Shown piece by piece: positions 16,591 through 25,792 of a stretch of 44,020 nucleotides of DNA. The position numbers were made by a program, and so were the translations under genes. Origin of the DNA: Parvularculaceae bacterium (GTDB lineage Bacteria > Pseudomonadota > Alphaproteobacteria > Caulobacterales > Parvularculaceae); NCBI GenBank assembly GCA_021776435.1, contig JAJFFW010000121.1, positions 1-44,020 of the forward strand. The letters are read 5' to 3'. Below the pieces are notes generated by a model that had not been told where the DNA came from, ran no database searches, and saw only the letters and a list, made by a program, of their open reading frames with translations. The first letter of the stretch is position 1; each line of letters opens with the position of its first letter.

Positions 16591-17636
16591 TTTTTCGCGT
16601 TACGGATGAAGGCTTTAGGTGTCACACCGTTCCAGCCTTTAAAGGCGCGGTTAAAGGCGCGAAACTCTGAAAAGCCAAGCAGCTCGGAAACCTCAGCCAC
16701 CGATTTTTCACACAAGAGCAGGCGCCGCGCACTCTCATTGAGCACCGCCTGGCGCAGCTCGCGAAACCCCGTCCCCTCGTCGCTTAACCGCCGACGCAAG
16801 GTCGCCACGCTGATCCCCATTTGCGCCGCCACATCAGATTGCTCGACGACGCCGCGCGCCAAAGCATCGCGCACTAGGACGGATATAAATTGCATATTTT
16901 TATATTTAGCGTGTCGGCCAGCAACAACTTCGACAATTTTTTGATAAACCGCGTTAGACGTCAGCGCCTCTGCCGGCGGCATGGTAATTGGCGTGAGCGC
17001 AATGTCGCGATTGAAGGAGACATTATATGTCTCGGCGCTAAATTTGATTGGCGCATCCCAATAACCAAGATGATCACAATCACCACCAGGCGACAAACGC
17101 CGCAGGTGCAAACTGGTGATCGCGTCTTTTGCAGTTGGAGATATGATCATCAGTATACAATGCAAAAATATCAAAATGCACTCGATGGAGAAGAAAATAT
17201 ATTCCATCGATAGGTTGTCCGCATAGGGAAATTGCCGGTCGTCAATATTGTAATCAATTGAGGAGCGGCGTTTGATAATGGCGTTAAATTGCCCCCCATG
17301 CAGGAGATTGTAGGATTTAGCGACGATTTGCATCACTTCAAACAGATTTTTGCATTCACTTACATGTTGAAGCACAAAGTCCGTGCTGCCAGGTAATAAT
17401 TGGCGGGACGATAGATGTAGCGTTTCGTCGCCAAACAAAATCGATAGGCGGTTTTGAATGCGATAATAATCGGCAAGAGAAATGGTTACCGCAGTGGAAT
17501 GAGAGTTCAAGGCATCAGGAAGGCCGAGAGAATTAAACAACTCATCTATGTCTATACCCGCCGCGGCCGCCTGTTCGAGCAGCGGCGTGACACGCTCAAA
17601 TGAAACTGAGATAGGCTGTTTTGAATTATTGTTCAT
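16584..17636 (-). CDS. AraC-family transcriptional regulator with arabinose-binding-like N-domain
   Basis: A 350-residue regulator. Residues about 1-230 match the AraC-type sensor domain of the OruR/ArgR-like group (PLLEQAAAAGIDIDEL, then LADYYRIQNRLSILFGDETL). The C-terminal 90 residues form the double helix-turn-helix (MGISVATLRRRLSDEGTGF, then LLGFSEFRAFNRAFKGWNGV). It should bind DNA in response to a small ligand. It is transcribed in the same direction as, and ahead of, the TonB receptor-hydrolase-MFS genes, which are its most likely targets. There is no obvious ribosome site before ATG 17636. Base composition is lower in GC than its neighbours in the N-terminal half. Confidence 0.88.
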   Translation of the reverse strand: MNNNSKQPISVSFERVTPLLEQAAAAGIDIDELFNSLGLPDALNSHSTAVTISLADYYRIQNRLSILFGDETLHLSSRQLLPGSTDFVLQHVSECKNLFEVMQIVAKSYNLLHGGQFNAIIKRRSSIDYNIDDRQFPYADNLSMEYIFFSIECILIFLHCILMIISPTAKDAITSLHLRRLSPGGDCDHLGYWDAPIKFSAETYNVSFNRDIALTPITMPPAEALTSNAVYQKIVEVVAGRHAKYKNMQFISVLVRDALARGVVEQSDVAAQMGISVATLRRRLSDEGTGFRELRQAVLNESARRLLLCEKSVAEVSELLGFSEFRAFNRAFKGWNGVTPKAFIRNAKKP

Positions 17637-18056
17637 TTACATTACGTGGCACGGTCCCCCATTTGGTTGCAAGGGTCGAACTAGGCTAACCAAAATGACA
17701 TGATTGCACATTATTCGTTTTACAGGGTCCCTTTAGCTGAAGCGTGTTGAAATAATAAACTGAGCGAATCAATAGAGGTTCAGTCATGCAAGAGAAAACT
17801 AAAAAAACCATCAGCAGTCGCCTGAGGAACGGGCATTATTTGTGAGCATATTACTCGATGACGGCTTCCACCGCCAGCCGATCCCGTGGAAACACGCGGT
17901 TCCTTTCGCCGCCTCCTGCACGCCCGAATTTTCGCCACTGGCCCGCGCGGTGGTTGCCGAACACGGATCAACGACCGCACAAACGGCGTCGTCAGCATGA
18001 ACATCAGCGATCGTGAAGGCGTGCGGGATCTCTCATCGAACAATCTAAGCGCCTTT
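17637..18056. other. intergenic region, possible gene remnant
   Basis: No complete gene is supported in these 420 bases. Frames of about 53-70 codons without stops exist on both strands between 17820 and 18035 with fairly protein-like composition, but they lack a start and a ribosome site. They could be a decayed gene next to the isomerase. I see no repeat or RNA gene. Confidence 0.35.
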
Positions 18057-19238
18057 TCACGTTGCCCTGACCAGTCCGTCTTCAACTCGAAGGATTTCGG
18101 CGAACGCAAGAAACAGATGATAAAACGTCGAAGCGGGTATGCGTTCGGCCTGCGGTCGTCCATCACCATCGAAAGCGTCAATCCAGGTTCCGCCAGGAAT
18201 TTCTATTTCCGGCGACGACGTCAGATAGTGGTTGAACAAAACGCGGCAAGTTGCAGTAATCACTGGACGCGGGTCCGCCCCGTCAAGCTCGTAAAGTGCG
18301 ATCGCGGCTTTAAGCCGCTCCGTATTCGGCCAGATCCGGGACCCTCGATCAATTGGAACGCCGTCGTCTCGCACAGAGTTCATCACCGCTCCGGTCGCCG
18401 CATTCAATCCGTATGTCTCAGAAAAGCGGACAAGTGCACGGATTTCGTCATCCGCATTGACGTCGAGCAACCGACTGCAATTTTTAAGAATCCATGCCCA
18501 TTCCAGTTGATGCCCAGGCTCAGTCACCCGCCCGCGCTCTGCGTCAGCGATAACCCAGTTGTCATTGAAATACTCCGTCAACGCCCCAGTTTTGCGGTTA
18601 AAGAAACGATTTTGGAAAAGCTGAACGATCTCCCGAGCGACCTCTTCAAAACGCGTATCGCCAGTCGCCTCAAACGCAGCGAGACAGGCTTCAAGCAAAT
18701 GCATATGGGGGTTTTGCAGACGCCACCCCTTCGGCGGCAATTCGTGCCAGAACCCTTCTCCGTTACCCTCGCGCAGGTGTGCTTCAATCCAATCGAGAAC
18801 CCGGTGCGCCCATACGCGGTATTCAGCCTCGGATGTTGCACGATACGCCCAGGCAAATGCAAACAGAGCGAAGGCGTGGTCATAAAGATCAGGTGTCGGA
18901 TCCAAGACTTCACCCTGCCGCGTCAGCCGTCTTGCAAAACCGCCGTCCGAACCGAGCCACGCCCTGTTAGCGAGATAGTCGCCGCCGCGTTCAATCAGGG
19001 CGTCGACACCTTCAAAGCCGAGCAATTTCGCGTGAGAGAAAACATACACCTGACGGCAGGTTACACGCGTGCGTTTATGAGGCAGTTCGGCGTCGTTCCC
19101 GGAGAAATCCAGTTCCTCGATAAAACCGCCATATTTTTTGTCCGGCCCATGGTCCGCCCAGAAGGGAAGGGCGCTATGAAACATCCAATTGCGGGTTTCC
19201 TCAAAAACATTCTTGCTCTTCACAGGTACATGCCCCAC
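18057..19238 (-). CDS. AGE-family sugar epimerase/isomerase, probable mannose-phosphate isomerase role
   Basis: A 393-residue protein of the N-acylglucosamine 2-epimerase (AGE) superfamily, an (alpha/alpha)6 barrel. Conserved motifs are FSHAKLLGF, DLYDHAFALFAFAWAYRATS, NPHMHLLEACLAAFEATGD, TEPGHQLEWAWIL and SRIWPNTERLKAAIALYEL. The His residues in NPHMH and EPGHQ are the usual catalytic or binding ones. The start is uncertain: GTG 19238 or GTG 19223, with no strong ribosome site. It is divergent from a mannose-1-phosphate guanylyltransferase, and a GDP-mannose dehydratase lies nearby. No other phosphomannose isomerase is seen, so conversion of fructose-6-P to mannose-6-P is a reasonable inference. 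D-mannose isomerase is the alternative. Confidence 0.88.
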   Translation of the reverse strand: MGHVPVKSKNVFEETRNWMFHSALPFWADHGPDKKYGGFIEELDFSGNDAELPHKRTRVTCRQVYVFSHAKLLGFEGVDALIERGGDYLANRAWLGSDGGFARRLTRQGEVLDPTPDLYDHAFALFAFAWAYRATSEAEYRVWAHRVLDWIEAHLREGNGEGFWHELPPKGWRLQNPHMHLLEACLAAFEATGDTRFEEVAREIVQLFQNRFFNRKTGALTEYFNDNWVIADAERGRVTEPGHQLEWAWILKNCSRLLDVNADDEIRALVRFSETYGLNAATGAVMNSVRDDGVPIDRGSRIWPNTERLKAAIALYELDGADPRPVITATCRVLFNHYLTSSPEIEIPGGTWIDAFDGDGRPQAERIPASTFYHLFLAFAEILRVEDGLVRAT

Positions 19239-19408
19239 TCTTCATAGTTACGTGCTTCACTATTTACTCACCACGCCGACATCTTTACCTGACTGCGATC
19301 ACAACAGCGAAATATATGCAGACTTTCCTATACTTTTGTTGAAGCGATTGGAAACGCTATCTAATAATGGTCGATGCGCAAGTTTGAAAAAAATTTGAGA
19401 TTTATTAA

Positions 19409-20497
19409 ATGAAAAAACCGCATGCAATTCATCCCGTCATTCTTTCGGGCGGCTCAGGCACTCGTATGTGGCCGATTTCGCACCGGGCGCGCCCCAAACA
19501 ATTTCATCGGCTGACGTCTGGCATCAGCCTTTTTCAGGAAACGATTTTACGCGTCACATGCGAAGATCAATGTTTCGAGCCGCCGATCATCCTTGGCGCC
19601 GCTGCTCACAAGACCCTGATGTTGGAAGATATGGACGCGATCGGCGTCCGCCCGGCGCTCACCATTTTGGAGCCAGCGCCGAAAAATACAGCGCCGGCAA
19701 TTGCCGCTGCTGCACTCGCCGCAGAAAGCGTTTCACCCGGCGCCGTCCTCGTCATTTTGCCTGCAGACCATGCGATCCGTGATGAAGCCGGTTTTCGTAG
19801 CGCGCTCCTGAGGGGGGCTCAGCATGCGGTCGAGGGCAGGATCGTCACTTTCGGTATCACGCCGACAGGGCCGGAAACGGGTTATGGTTACATTCGGGGC
19901 AGCGAAAAGTTGAGTGAAGACGCCAGCGTGGTTTTGTCCTTCGAAGAAAAACCAGACCTTGAAACCGCTGAGAAATATGTCGCGTCAGGAGATTATTTCT
20001 GGAATGCCGGCATATTCATGTTTCGATCAGACGTCATGATTGAAGAGATGCGGAAGTATTGTCCGGCAACCCTCAACGCCGTCGAGCGCGCCCTCGACAC
20101 AGGAGAGCGCGACGATCGTTCCATATTGTTGGACGCAACCGCCTTCGCCAATTCCATCGAGGATTCGATCGATTACGCGGTCATGGAACATACGGATCTG
20201 GCGGCCGTTGTTGCGATGGATGTAGGCTGGTCCGACATCGGGTCGTGGGCGACGTTGTGGGAGATTTCAAAAAAATGCGAAAATGGCAATGCGAACAGCG
20301 GAAATAACGCGATTATTCTTGACAGCAACAATACGCTGACGGTCTCGAACGGACCGAAGATTGCGGCCATTGGCGTTTCTGATCTGTTGATCGTCGCAAC
20401 GCCTAAGGGCGTTCTCGTCGCGCGTCGTGACAAGGCTCAAGACGTAAAAAAAATCGTCAATCAGCTAAAGGCGGGGGATCTGTCTGGACTTTATTGA
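19409..20497 (+). CDS. manC: mannose-1-phosphate guanylyltransferase (GDP-mannose pyrophosphorylase)
   Basis: A 362-residue nucleotidyltransferase catalysing mannose-1-P + GTP to GDP-mannose + PPi in the cytoplasm. The nucleotide-binding loop is GGSGTRMWP (14-22), followed by RPKQF. Further motifs are ILPADHAI, GYGYI, SFEEKP and YFWNAGIFMF. It is the short form: the C-terminal cupin (phosphomannose isomerase) domain of the bifunctional enzymes is absent, which fits with the separate AGE-family gene divergent to it. The ribosome site is weak before ATG 19409. It feeds the GDP-mannose 4,6-dehydratase at 23655 and mannosylation of a surface polysaccharide. Confidence 0.93.
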   Translation: MKKPHAIHPVILSGGSGTRMWPISHRARPKQFHRLTSGISLFQETILRVTCEDQCFEPPIILGAAAHKTLMLEDMDAIGVRPALTILEPAPKNTAPAIAAAALAAESVSPGAVLVILPADHAIRDEAGFRSALLRGAQHAVEGRIVTFGITPTGPETGYGYIRGSEKLSEDASVVLSFEEKPDLETAEKYVASGDYFWNAGIFMFRSDVMIEEMRKYCPATLNAVERALDTGERDDRSILLDATAFANSIEDSIDYAVMEHTDLAAVVAMDVGWSDIGSWATLWEISKKCENGNANSGNNAIILDSNNTLTVSNGPKIAAIGVSDLLIVATPKGVLVARRDKAQDVKKIVNQLKAGDLSGLY

Positions 20498-20946
20498 CGG
20501 ATCAGAAAGTCTCCGGCTTCGATGCCGGCTGGGCGCATTGTAAGCCGTCAGTGATCATGAGGCCGATTGGCGATTGCGACATCGCAAAGCCGCGACTTAA
20601 ATTGAACCAACAGATGAACCAGAGACACACCTATAGCAAAATGCAATAAGGTTGAATCGGTATTTTGCTATAGATTTTTGTTTTATCGCATGATTTTGCG
20701 AAAAACCGGTTCCTGCTTTTTCGCATCATGTTCTAGCTCAAACCAGGAGCTGCGCTATTTCATTTGATGACGGACATCTTGGTGCTTATGCTTGCGATTA
20801 CGATGAGGCGCGAACAATCTTAGCCTTGAGAAGGATGCGCCCATCTTTCGACGAAGTGGATCTGTCGGACGCATTCGATGATTTCTGATCTCGGCGGAGT
20901 GCATCACGAATACGCAAGAATCGAGTTTTCGGAAGGGACAGGTCTG
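20498..20946. other. intergenic region with palindromes
   Basis: The 449-base gap contains two inverted repeats: CTATAGCAAAAT (20631-20642) with its exact inverse at 20662-20673, and ATGATTTTGCGAAAAA with TTTTTCGCATCAT (about 20690-20729) around ACCGGTTCCTGC. The second resembles a dispersed alphaproteobacterial repeat with a central ACCGGTTCC. A possible N-terminal extension of the glycosyltransferase reaches to 20878. Confidence 0.55.
20631..20729. repeat. paired dispersed palindromes
   Basis: A 12-base perfect inverted repeat with a 19-base loop is followed at once by a second long hairpin centred on the AACCGGTTCC motif. Similar AACCGG-centred hairpins occur many times in rhizobial and related genomes. 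Confidence 0.6.
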
Positions 20947-22203
20947 ATGTTGAAGCGTATTCTTCTCAAGGTATGGCGTAGTGTGCCGGAATCGGTTCGC
21001 CGGCGGTTTTGGCTGATGGTCAATCCACTACGAGACCGTGCTCTACGCATTTTGATAAATTATCATCCGTGTCGAAAAATTCCGCCGCCGGACGCGCCTA
21101 TCGTGATCGCTGGACTTTTTCGTTCGGCGAACGGTCTTGGCGAAGCGGCGCGAGCGACCTATTGGTCCCTTCGAGCCGCGGGCCTGGCGCCAATCGCGGT
21201 CGATGTGACCGATGCAATTACGATTGCGGACATCGAGACCGGAATTCCTCTGTCAGCCTTGCCGAAAGATCGTCGTGGCACGCTGATTTTGCATGTGAAC
21301 GGACCGGAAACTGAACCGGCGTTGCGATCGCTGGGCTTTCTACGGGGCCGGAAATGGCGGGTGATTGGATACTGGGCGTGGGAGCTGCCGACATTTCCCG
21401 AGGGGTGGAACAAGGCATTCGGTCTTGTCAGTGAGCTTTGGACTTTAAGCGAGTTTACAGCATCGTCTCTACAACGCGATGCTGGCGCGCCCCGAATTCA
21501 CAGCTTGCCCATTGCGATAACACTCCCAAAAAATGTCGTTGCCGATCGTGCGCGATTCGGGCTTTCAAATGAGGCATTCGTCGTTTTGACGATGGCGGAT
21601 GCTCGCTCGTCCTTCGGTCGCAAGAATCCACTAGGCGCAATCGCCGCCTTTCGCACTGCGTTTGGTGATCGCGCTGAATTTCAGTTGATTGTTAAGACGC
21701 GCAATATTGAATCATCGCCTCAAGCCCTCTCCGCCCTAAACGAAGCGATAGATGGCGCGACGAATATCAGTCTCCTTGATGGAGCAATGACAAACGAGGA
21801 ACGCTGGACGCTGCTGGCGTCGGTCGACACCCTCGTATCGCTGCATCGCGCGGAGGGGTTCGGGCTCAGTCCGGCAGAGGCGATGGCGCTTGGTAAACCT
21901 GTCATTGCAACAGGTTGGTCAGGCAATATGTCGTTCATGACTGCAGATTCAAGCCTACTCGTGAACCATGAACTGGTTCGCGTAAATGACCCCTTCGGGA
22001 TTTATAGAGACGACGACGCCCAATGGGCGGAACCGGATGTCGATCACGCCGCAGCGCTTTTGGCGCGCCTCGCGGCTGACAAGGAATTAGCCGAACGCAT
22101 AGGCGCTGTTGCCCGGCGCCGGATCGCGGATATTTGCGATCCTCAAATCATCGGCTTGAGAATGGCGGCGTTGTTACGCGGTGAGGCCCTGACCGGCGCA
22201 TAG
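20947..22203 (+). CDS. GT-B glycosyltransferase (GT4-like)
   Basis: A 418-residue protein from ATG 20947, with GGAAGGGACAGG upstream. An in-frame ATG at 20878 would add 23 residues but lacks a ribosome site. The N-domain includes VIAGLFRSANGLGEAARATY, a glycine-rich loop seen in this subgroup. The C-domain has the retaining GT4 pattern HRAEGFGLSPAEAMALGKPV (E...E) and a TGWSGN loop. It should transfer a sugar, plausibly mannose or a GDP-mannose derived sugar, to an exopolysaccharide or O-chain on the cytoplasmic side. It lies between GDP-mannose synthesis genes. The acceptor is unknown. Confidence 0.87.
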   Translation: MLKRILLKVWRSVPESVRRRFWLMVNPLRDRALRILINYHPCRKIPPPDAPIVIAGLFRSANGLGEAARATYWSLRAAGLAPIAVDVTDAITIADIETGIPLSALPKDRRGTLILHVNGPETEPALRSLGFLRGRKWRVIGYWAWELPTFPEGWNKAFGLVSELWTLSEFTASSLQRDAGAPRIHSLPIAITLPKNVVADRARFGLSNEAFVVLTMADARSSFGRKNPLGAIAAFRTAFGDRAEFQLIVKTRNIESSPQALSALNEAIDGATNISLLDGAMTNEERWTLLASVDTLVSLHRAEGFGLSPAEAMALGKPVIATGWSGNMSFMTADSSLLVNHELVRVNDPFGIYRDDDAQWAEPDVDHAAALLARLAADKELAERIGAVARRRIADICDPQIIGLRMAALLRGEALTGA

Positions 22204-22328
22204 GCGATGTTGGGAGGCGGAATATTTTTTAAAAACAATGAATTGAATAAAAAATGGGCATAGTTATCCCACCCCTTTCAGACGCCCTTATCATGGTGGC
22301 GGTTGCGTAATTTTAGGAGTCCTTCACC

Positions 22329-23522
22329 ATGAGCGAGTCTACGCCAAATCTGAACCTTCCATTGATCCTGCCTCAGCAAGCCCAAAAGCATGTGACTGTA
22401 AACGAAGCGCTTCGAACACTCGATCAAATTGTTTCATTAAGCGTTCTTTCAAGAACCACCGTTGCACAACCCGCATCACCCGCCGACGGCGACGCCTATA
22501 TTCTGCCGGCCGGCAAGACCGGCGCTGTGTGGGCGACGTTCACGGATTTGAATATCGCCGCATGGCAGGACGGCGCATGGGTCCAGATCAATCCAATCGA
22601 AGGCTTCCGCGCCTGGATCGCCGACACCGACGAATTCCTTTTCCATGACGGGGCCTCCTGGACCGGGCCCGGGCGTTTCGGGGTCGGCGTCAATGCCGAC
22701 GCGACCAACAAACTCTCGGTCAAATCGAACGCCGTCCTTTTCGACGCGCTTGATGTCGCGGAGGGCGGCACTGGCGATGTTCAGGTAAAACTTAACAAAG
22801 AAGCCGCCGCCGACACCGCCTCGCATCTTTTCCAAACCGGGTTTTCTGGACGCGCTGAGTTCGGTCTGACTGGCGATGATGATTTTCACCTCAAGGTCTC
22901 CGCCGACGGCGCTGCGTGGAATGACGCGATGATCGTCGATAAGGATGACGGCGTCGTTCACTCTGTGCCGCAATTGCGCATCGGTGAGGCGACACCGATC
23001 AAGACCGGTACGGCTTTCCAGGTGAACGGCTCCGGCTTCGTCGCAGGCGCGATCGGATCGCATTCCGATAACGGCAACGCCAGTTTTGTCGGCTATAAAA
23101 GCCGCGGCAGTTTCGCCGCGCCGGCGATTGTCGCTGACAATGATTTCCTTTTTTCGTTCTTCGCGCGCGGCTATGACGGAACCGATTATATCAACGCCTC
23201 TGGCATACGCATGGCTGTTGAAGGAACGCCAGGCGTTGGCTCAATGCCTTCAAGGATCACCTTCCATACCACCAATCTGACAGAGCGGATGCGGATTGAC
23301 TCGGCCGGCAATGTCGGCATTGGAAAAACAGCAGTCGCGAATGCAAAGCTGGATGTTGAAGGCGTTGTCAAGGTCAAGAGCTATACTGTCGCCGGTGCGC
23401 CCGCTGCAACCAGCCTTGCTGGCGCCATGATCTACATCTCCGATGAGGTCGGCGGCGCGGTCCTGGCCTTTTCCGATGGAACCAACTGGCGGCGGGTAAC
23501 AGACCGGGCGGTGATTGCATGA
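22329..23522 (+). CDS. DUF2793 protein, phage-tail-fibre-like
   Basis: A 397-residue protein with AGGAG 8-10 bases before ATG 22329. The N-terminal part (NLNLPLILPQQAQKHVTVNE, then LSRTTVAQPASPADGDAYIL and GAVWATFTD) is the DUF2793 domain, known from prophage, gene-transfer-agent and tail-associated proteins of alphaproteobacteria. The C-terminal half is Gly/Asp-rich, with MRIDSAGNVGIGKTAVANAK, typical of trimeric tail-fibre or collar-like beta proteins. There is no signal peptide. It is the only phage-like gene here, in the middle of polysaccharide genes. A domesticated sugar-binding or adhesin role is possible. Confidence 0.8.
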   Translation: MSESTPNLNLPLILPQQAQKHVTVNEALRTLDQIVSLSVLSRTTVAQPASPADGDAYILPAGKTGAVWATFTDLNIAAWQDGAWVQINPIEGFRAWIADTDEFLFHDGASWTGPGRFGVGVNADATNKLSVKSNAVLFDALDVAEGGTGDVQVKLNKEAAADTASHLFQTGFSGRAEFGLTGDDDFHLKVSADGAAWNDAMIVDKDDGVVHSVPQLRIGEATPIKTGTAFQVNGSGFVAGAIGSHSDNGNASFVGYKSRGSFAAPAIVADNDFLFSFFARGYDGTDYINASGIRMAVEGTPGVGSMPSRITFHTTNLTERMRIDSAGNVGIGKTAVANAKLDVEGVVKVKSYTVAGAPAATSLAGAMIYISDEVGGAVLAFSDGTNWRRVTDRAVIA

Positions 23523-23642
23523 TCGTGCAGCGCGCCAGTACAATTACGCATGGCGTGTTCTGGCCATCGTCTGCTGTCTCTGCTAAACGAATCGCCTCCA
23601 CACACCATTGGTTGTATTCCTCACCAAAGTCGTAATATTTAA

Positions 23643-24689
<1,047 letters not shown>

Positions 24690-24814
24690 GGTAAACCGGG
24701 CGCGAAAGAGATCACGTTTTGGTTTTTACATAGCGCGGTGAAGAAGCATCACCGGGCGGCGGGGCGACGCATTGGTTATCGCAACGGCTTCGGCGAAGAG
24801 AGAGAAAGCTCGAA

Positions 24815-25792
24815 ATGGCGTATCGTATTCATATCAAGATTGCCGATCGCGGCTGGATCCTTGAAAAGCTGGCGGGCGAAATCGCAGCACAGTCAAATCG
24901 GGTAAGTTTCGGACCCGACCCCGACCCGGCTGCGGATATCCAATATTATATGAATTATTCCGCCCGCCGTCAGCGCGTCAGCCCGGTGGAGATCGCCTTC
25001 TTCACGCATTCCGAACACGACGAGACCGCCCGCCGCCGCTATTTTGAGATTGCCGGCGATGTCGATCACAGCGTGTGCATGTCAAAAAGATACGCCGACG
25101 AGCTTGCCGAGGCGGGCGTTTCGAACGTTACGACGATTACGCCTGGCGTCGATCTTGACGCGTTCAAGCCGAAGGTCCGCATCGGCGTTGTCGGGCGCAC
25201 CTATCACACCGGCCGCAAGGGCGAAGCGCTGGTCGCCGAGATGATGGATATTCCGGGCATTGAATGGCGCTTTACCGGTTCCGGCTGGCCGGGTCCCTCG
25301 ACCCACGTGCCGGACGGCGGGATGGCTGACTTTTATAACGGCCTCGACTATGTGCTGGCGCCTTCGCATTACGAGGGCGGGCCGATGTGCGTGCTCGAAG
25401 GACTTGCCTGCGGCGTGCCGGTGATTTCCTCCGATGTCGGCTGGGTGAAAGAATACCCCCACATCCCGTTTGAGAACGCAAACGCCGGCTCTCTTCGGGC
25501 CGTGCTTGAAGGGCTCGTCAATGAGAGGTTGAAGCTGAGGGAAAGTGTCGCCCATCGCACCTGGGACGCCTGGGCGCAGGCGCATCTGGAACTGTTTGAC
25601 CGGCTCGCCCCGAAGAGGGGGGGCGGCATCAATCTCAATAAACCGAGTATAGAATCGGCGTGCAATGTTGTTTTAGTCAGCCATGGCGGTGAGGAGAGGA
25701 CTCTGGGGGGGGCCAACGGTCCGTGTCCCTCGAACGGCCTCCGAACTGTCGTTGTTGGGAGTCAACGCGACCGTGCCGGAGAACGCGCATGA
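24815..25792 (+). CDS. glycosyltransferase, N-terminal module; frame broken at a G8 tract
   Basis: ATG 24815 follows a GAGAGAGAAAG purine tract. Residues about 1-265 form a compact GT4-type glycosyltransferase with EIAFFTHSEHDE, VCMSKRYADELAEAGV, TPGVDLDAFKP and APSHYEGGPMCVLEGLACGV (retaining E...E motif). The frame passes through a run of seven G (25617-25623) and enters a second glycosyltransferase start (NVVLVSHGG). It then meets eight G (25705-25712), after which it ends in unrelated sequence. With one G fewer the frame would join the next gene and give a 608-residue two-domain enzyme. The first module is complete and may work alone. This is a natural frameshift candidate or a sequencing error. 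Confidence 0.8.
   Translation: MAYRIHIKIADRGWILEKLAGEIAAQSNRVSFGPDPDPAADIQYYMNYSARRQRVSPVEIAFFTHSEHDETARRRYFEIAGDVDHSVCMSKRYADELAEAGVSNVTTITPGVDLDAFKPKVRIGVVGRTYHTGRKGEALVAEMMDIPGIEWRFTGSGWPGPSTHVPDGGMADFYNGLDYVLAPSHYEGGPMCVLEGLACGVPVISSDVGWVKEYPHIPFENANAGSLRAVLEGLVNERLKLRESVAHRTWDAWAQAHLELFDRLAPKRGGGINLNKPSIESACNVVLVSHGGEERTLGGANGPCPSNGLRTVVVGSQRDRAGERA
25617..25712 (+). repeat. two homopolymeric G tracts (G7 and G8) in a glycosyltransferase gene
   Basis: G7 lies at 25617-25623 and G8 at 25705-25712. The second is exactly where the coding frame changes, in the ACT-CTG-GGG-GGG stretch. Runs like these slip during replication and are classic switch points in surface-sugar genes. Confidence 0.75.

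Noticed and set aside
17886-19247. 453-codon plus-strand open frame opposite the AGE-family gene
   Set aside because: The minus strand has clear AGE motifs over the same bases. The plus frame has Arg/Pro-rich composition and no start signal.
22230-22328. Possible sigma-54 promoter (TGG...TGC) before the DUF2793 gene
   Set aside because: The distance between the GG and GC elements is wrong for -24/-12.
23519-23635. 38-codon frame starting in the stop of the DUF2793 gene (ATGA overlap)
   Set aside because: The overlap is suggestive, but the peptide has no recognisable feature and no ribosome site of its own.
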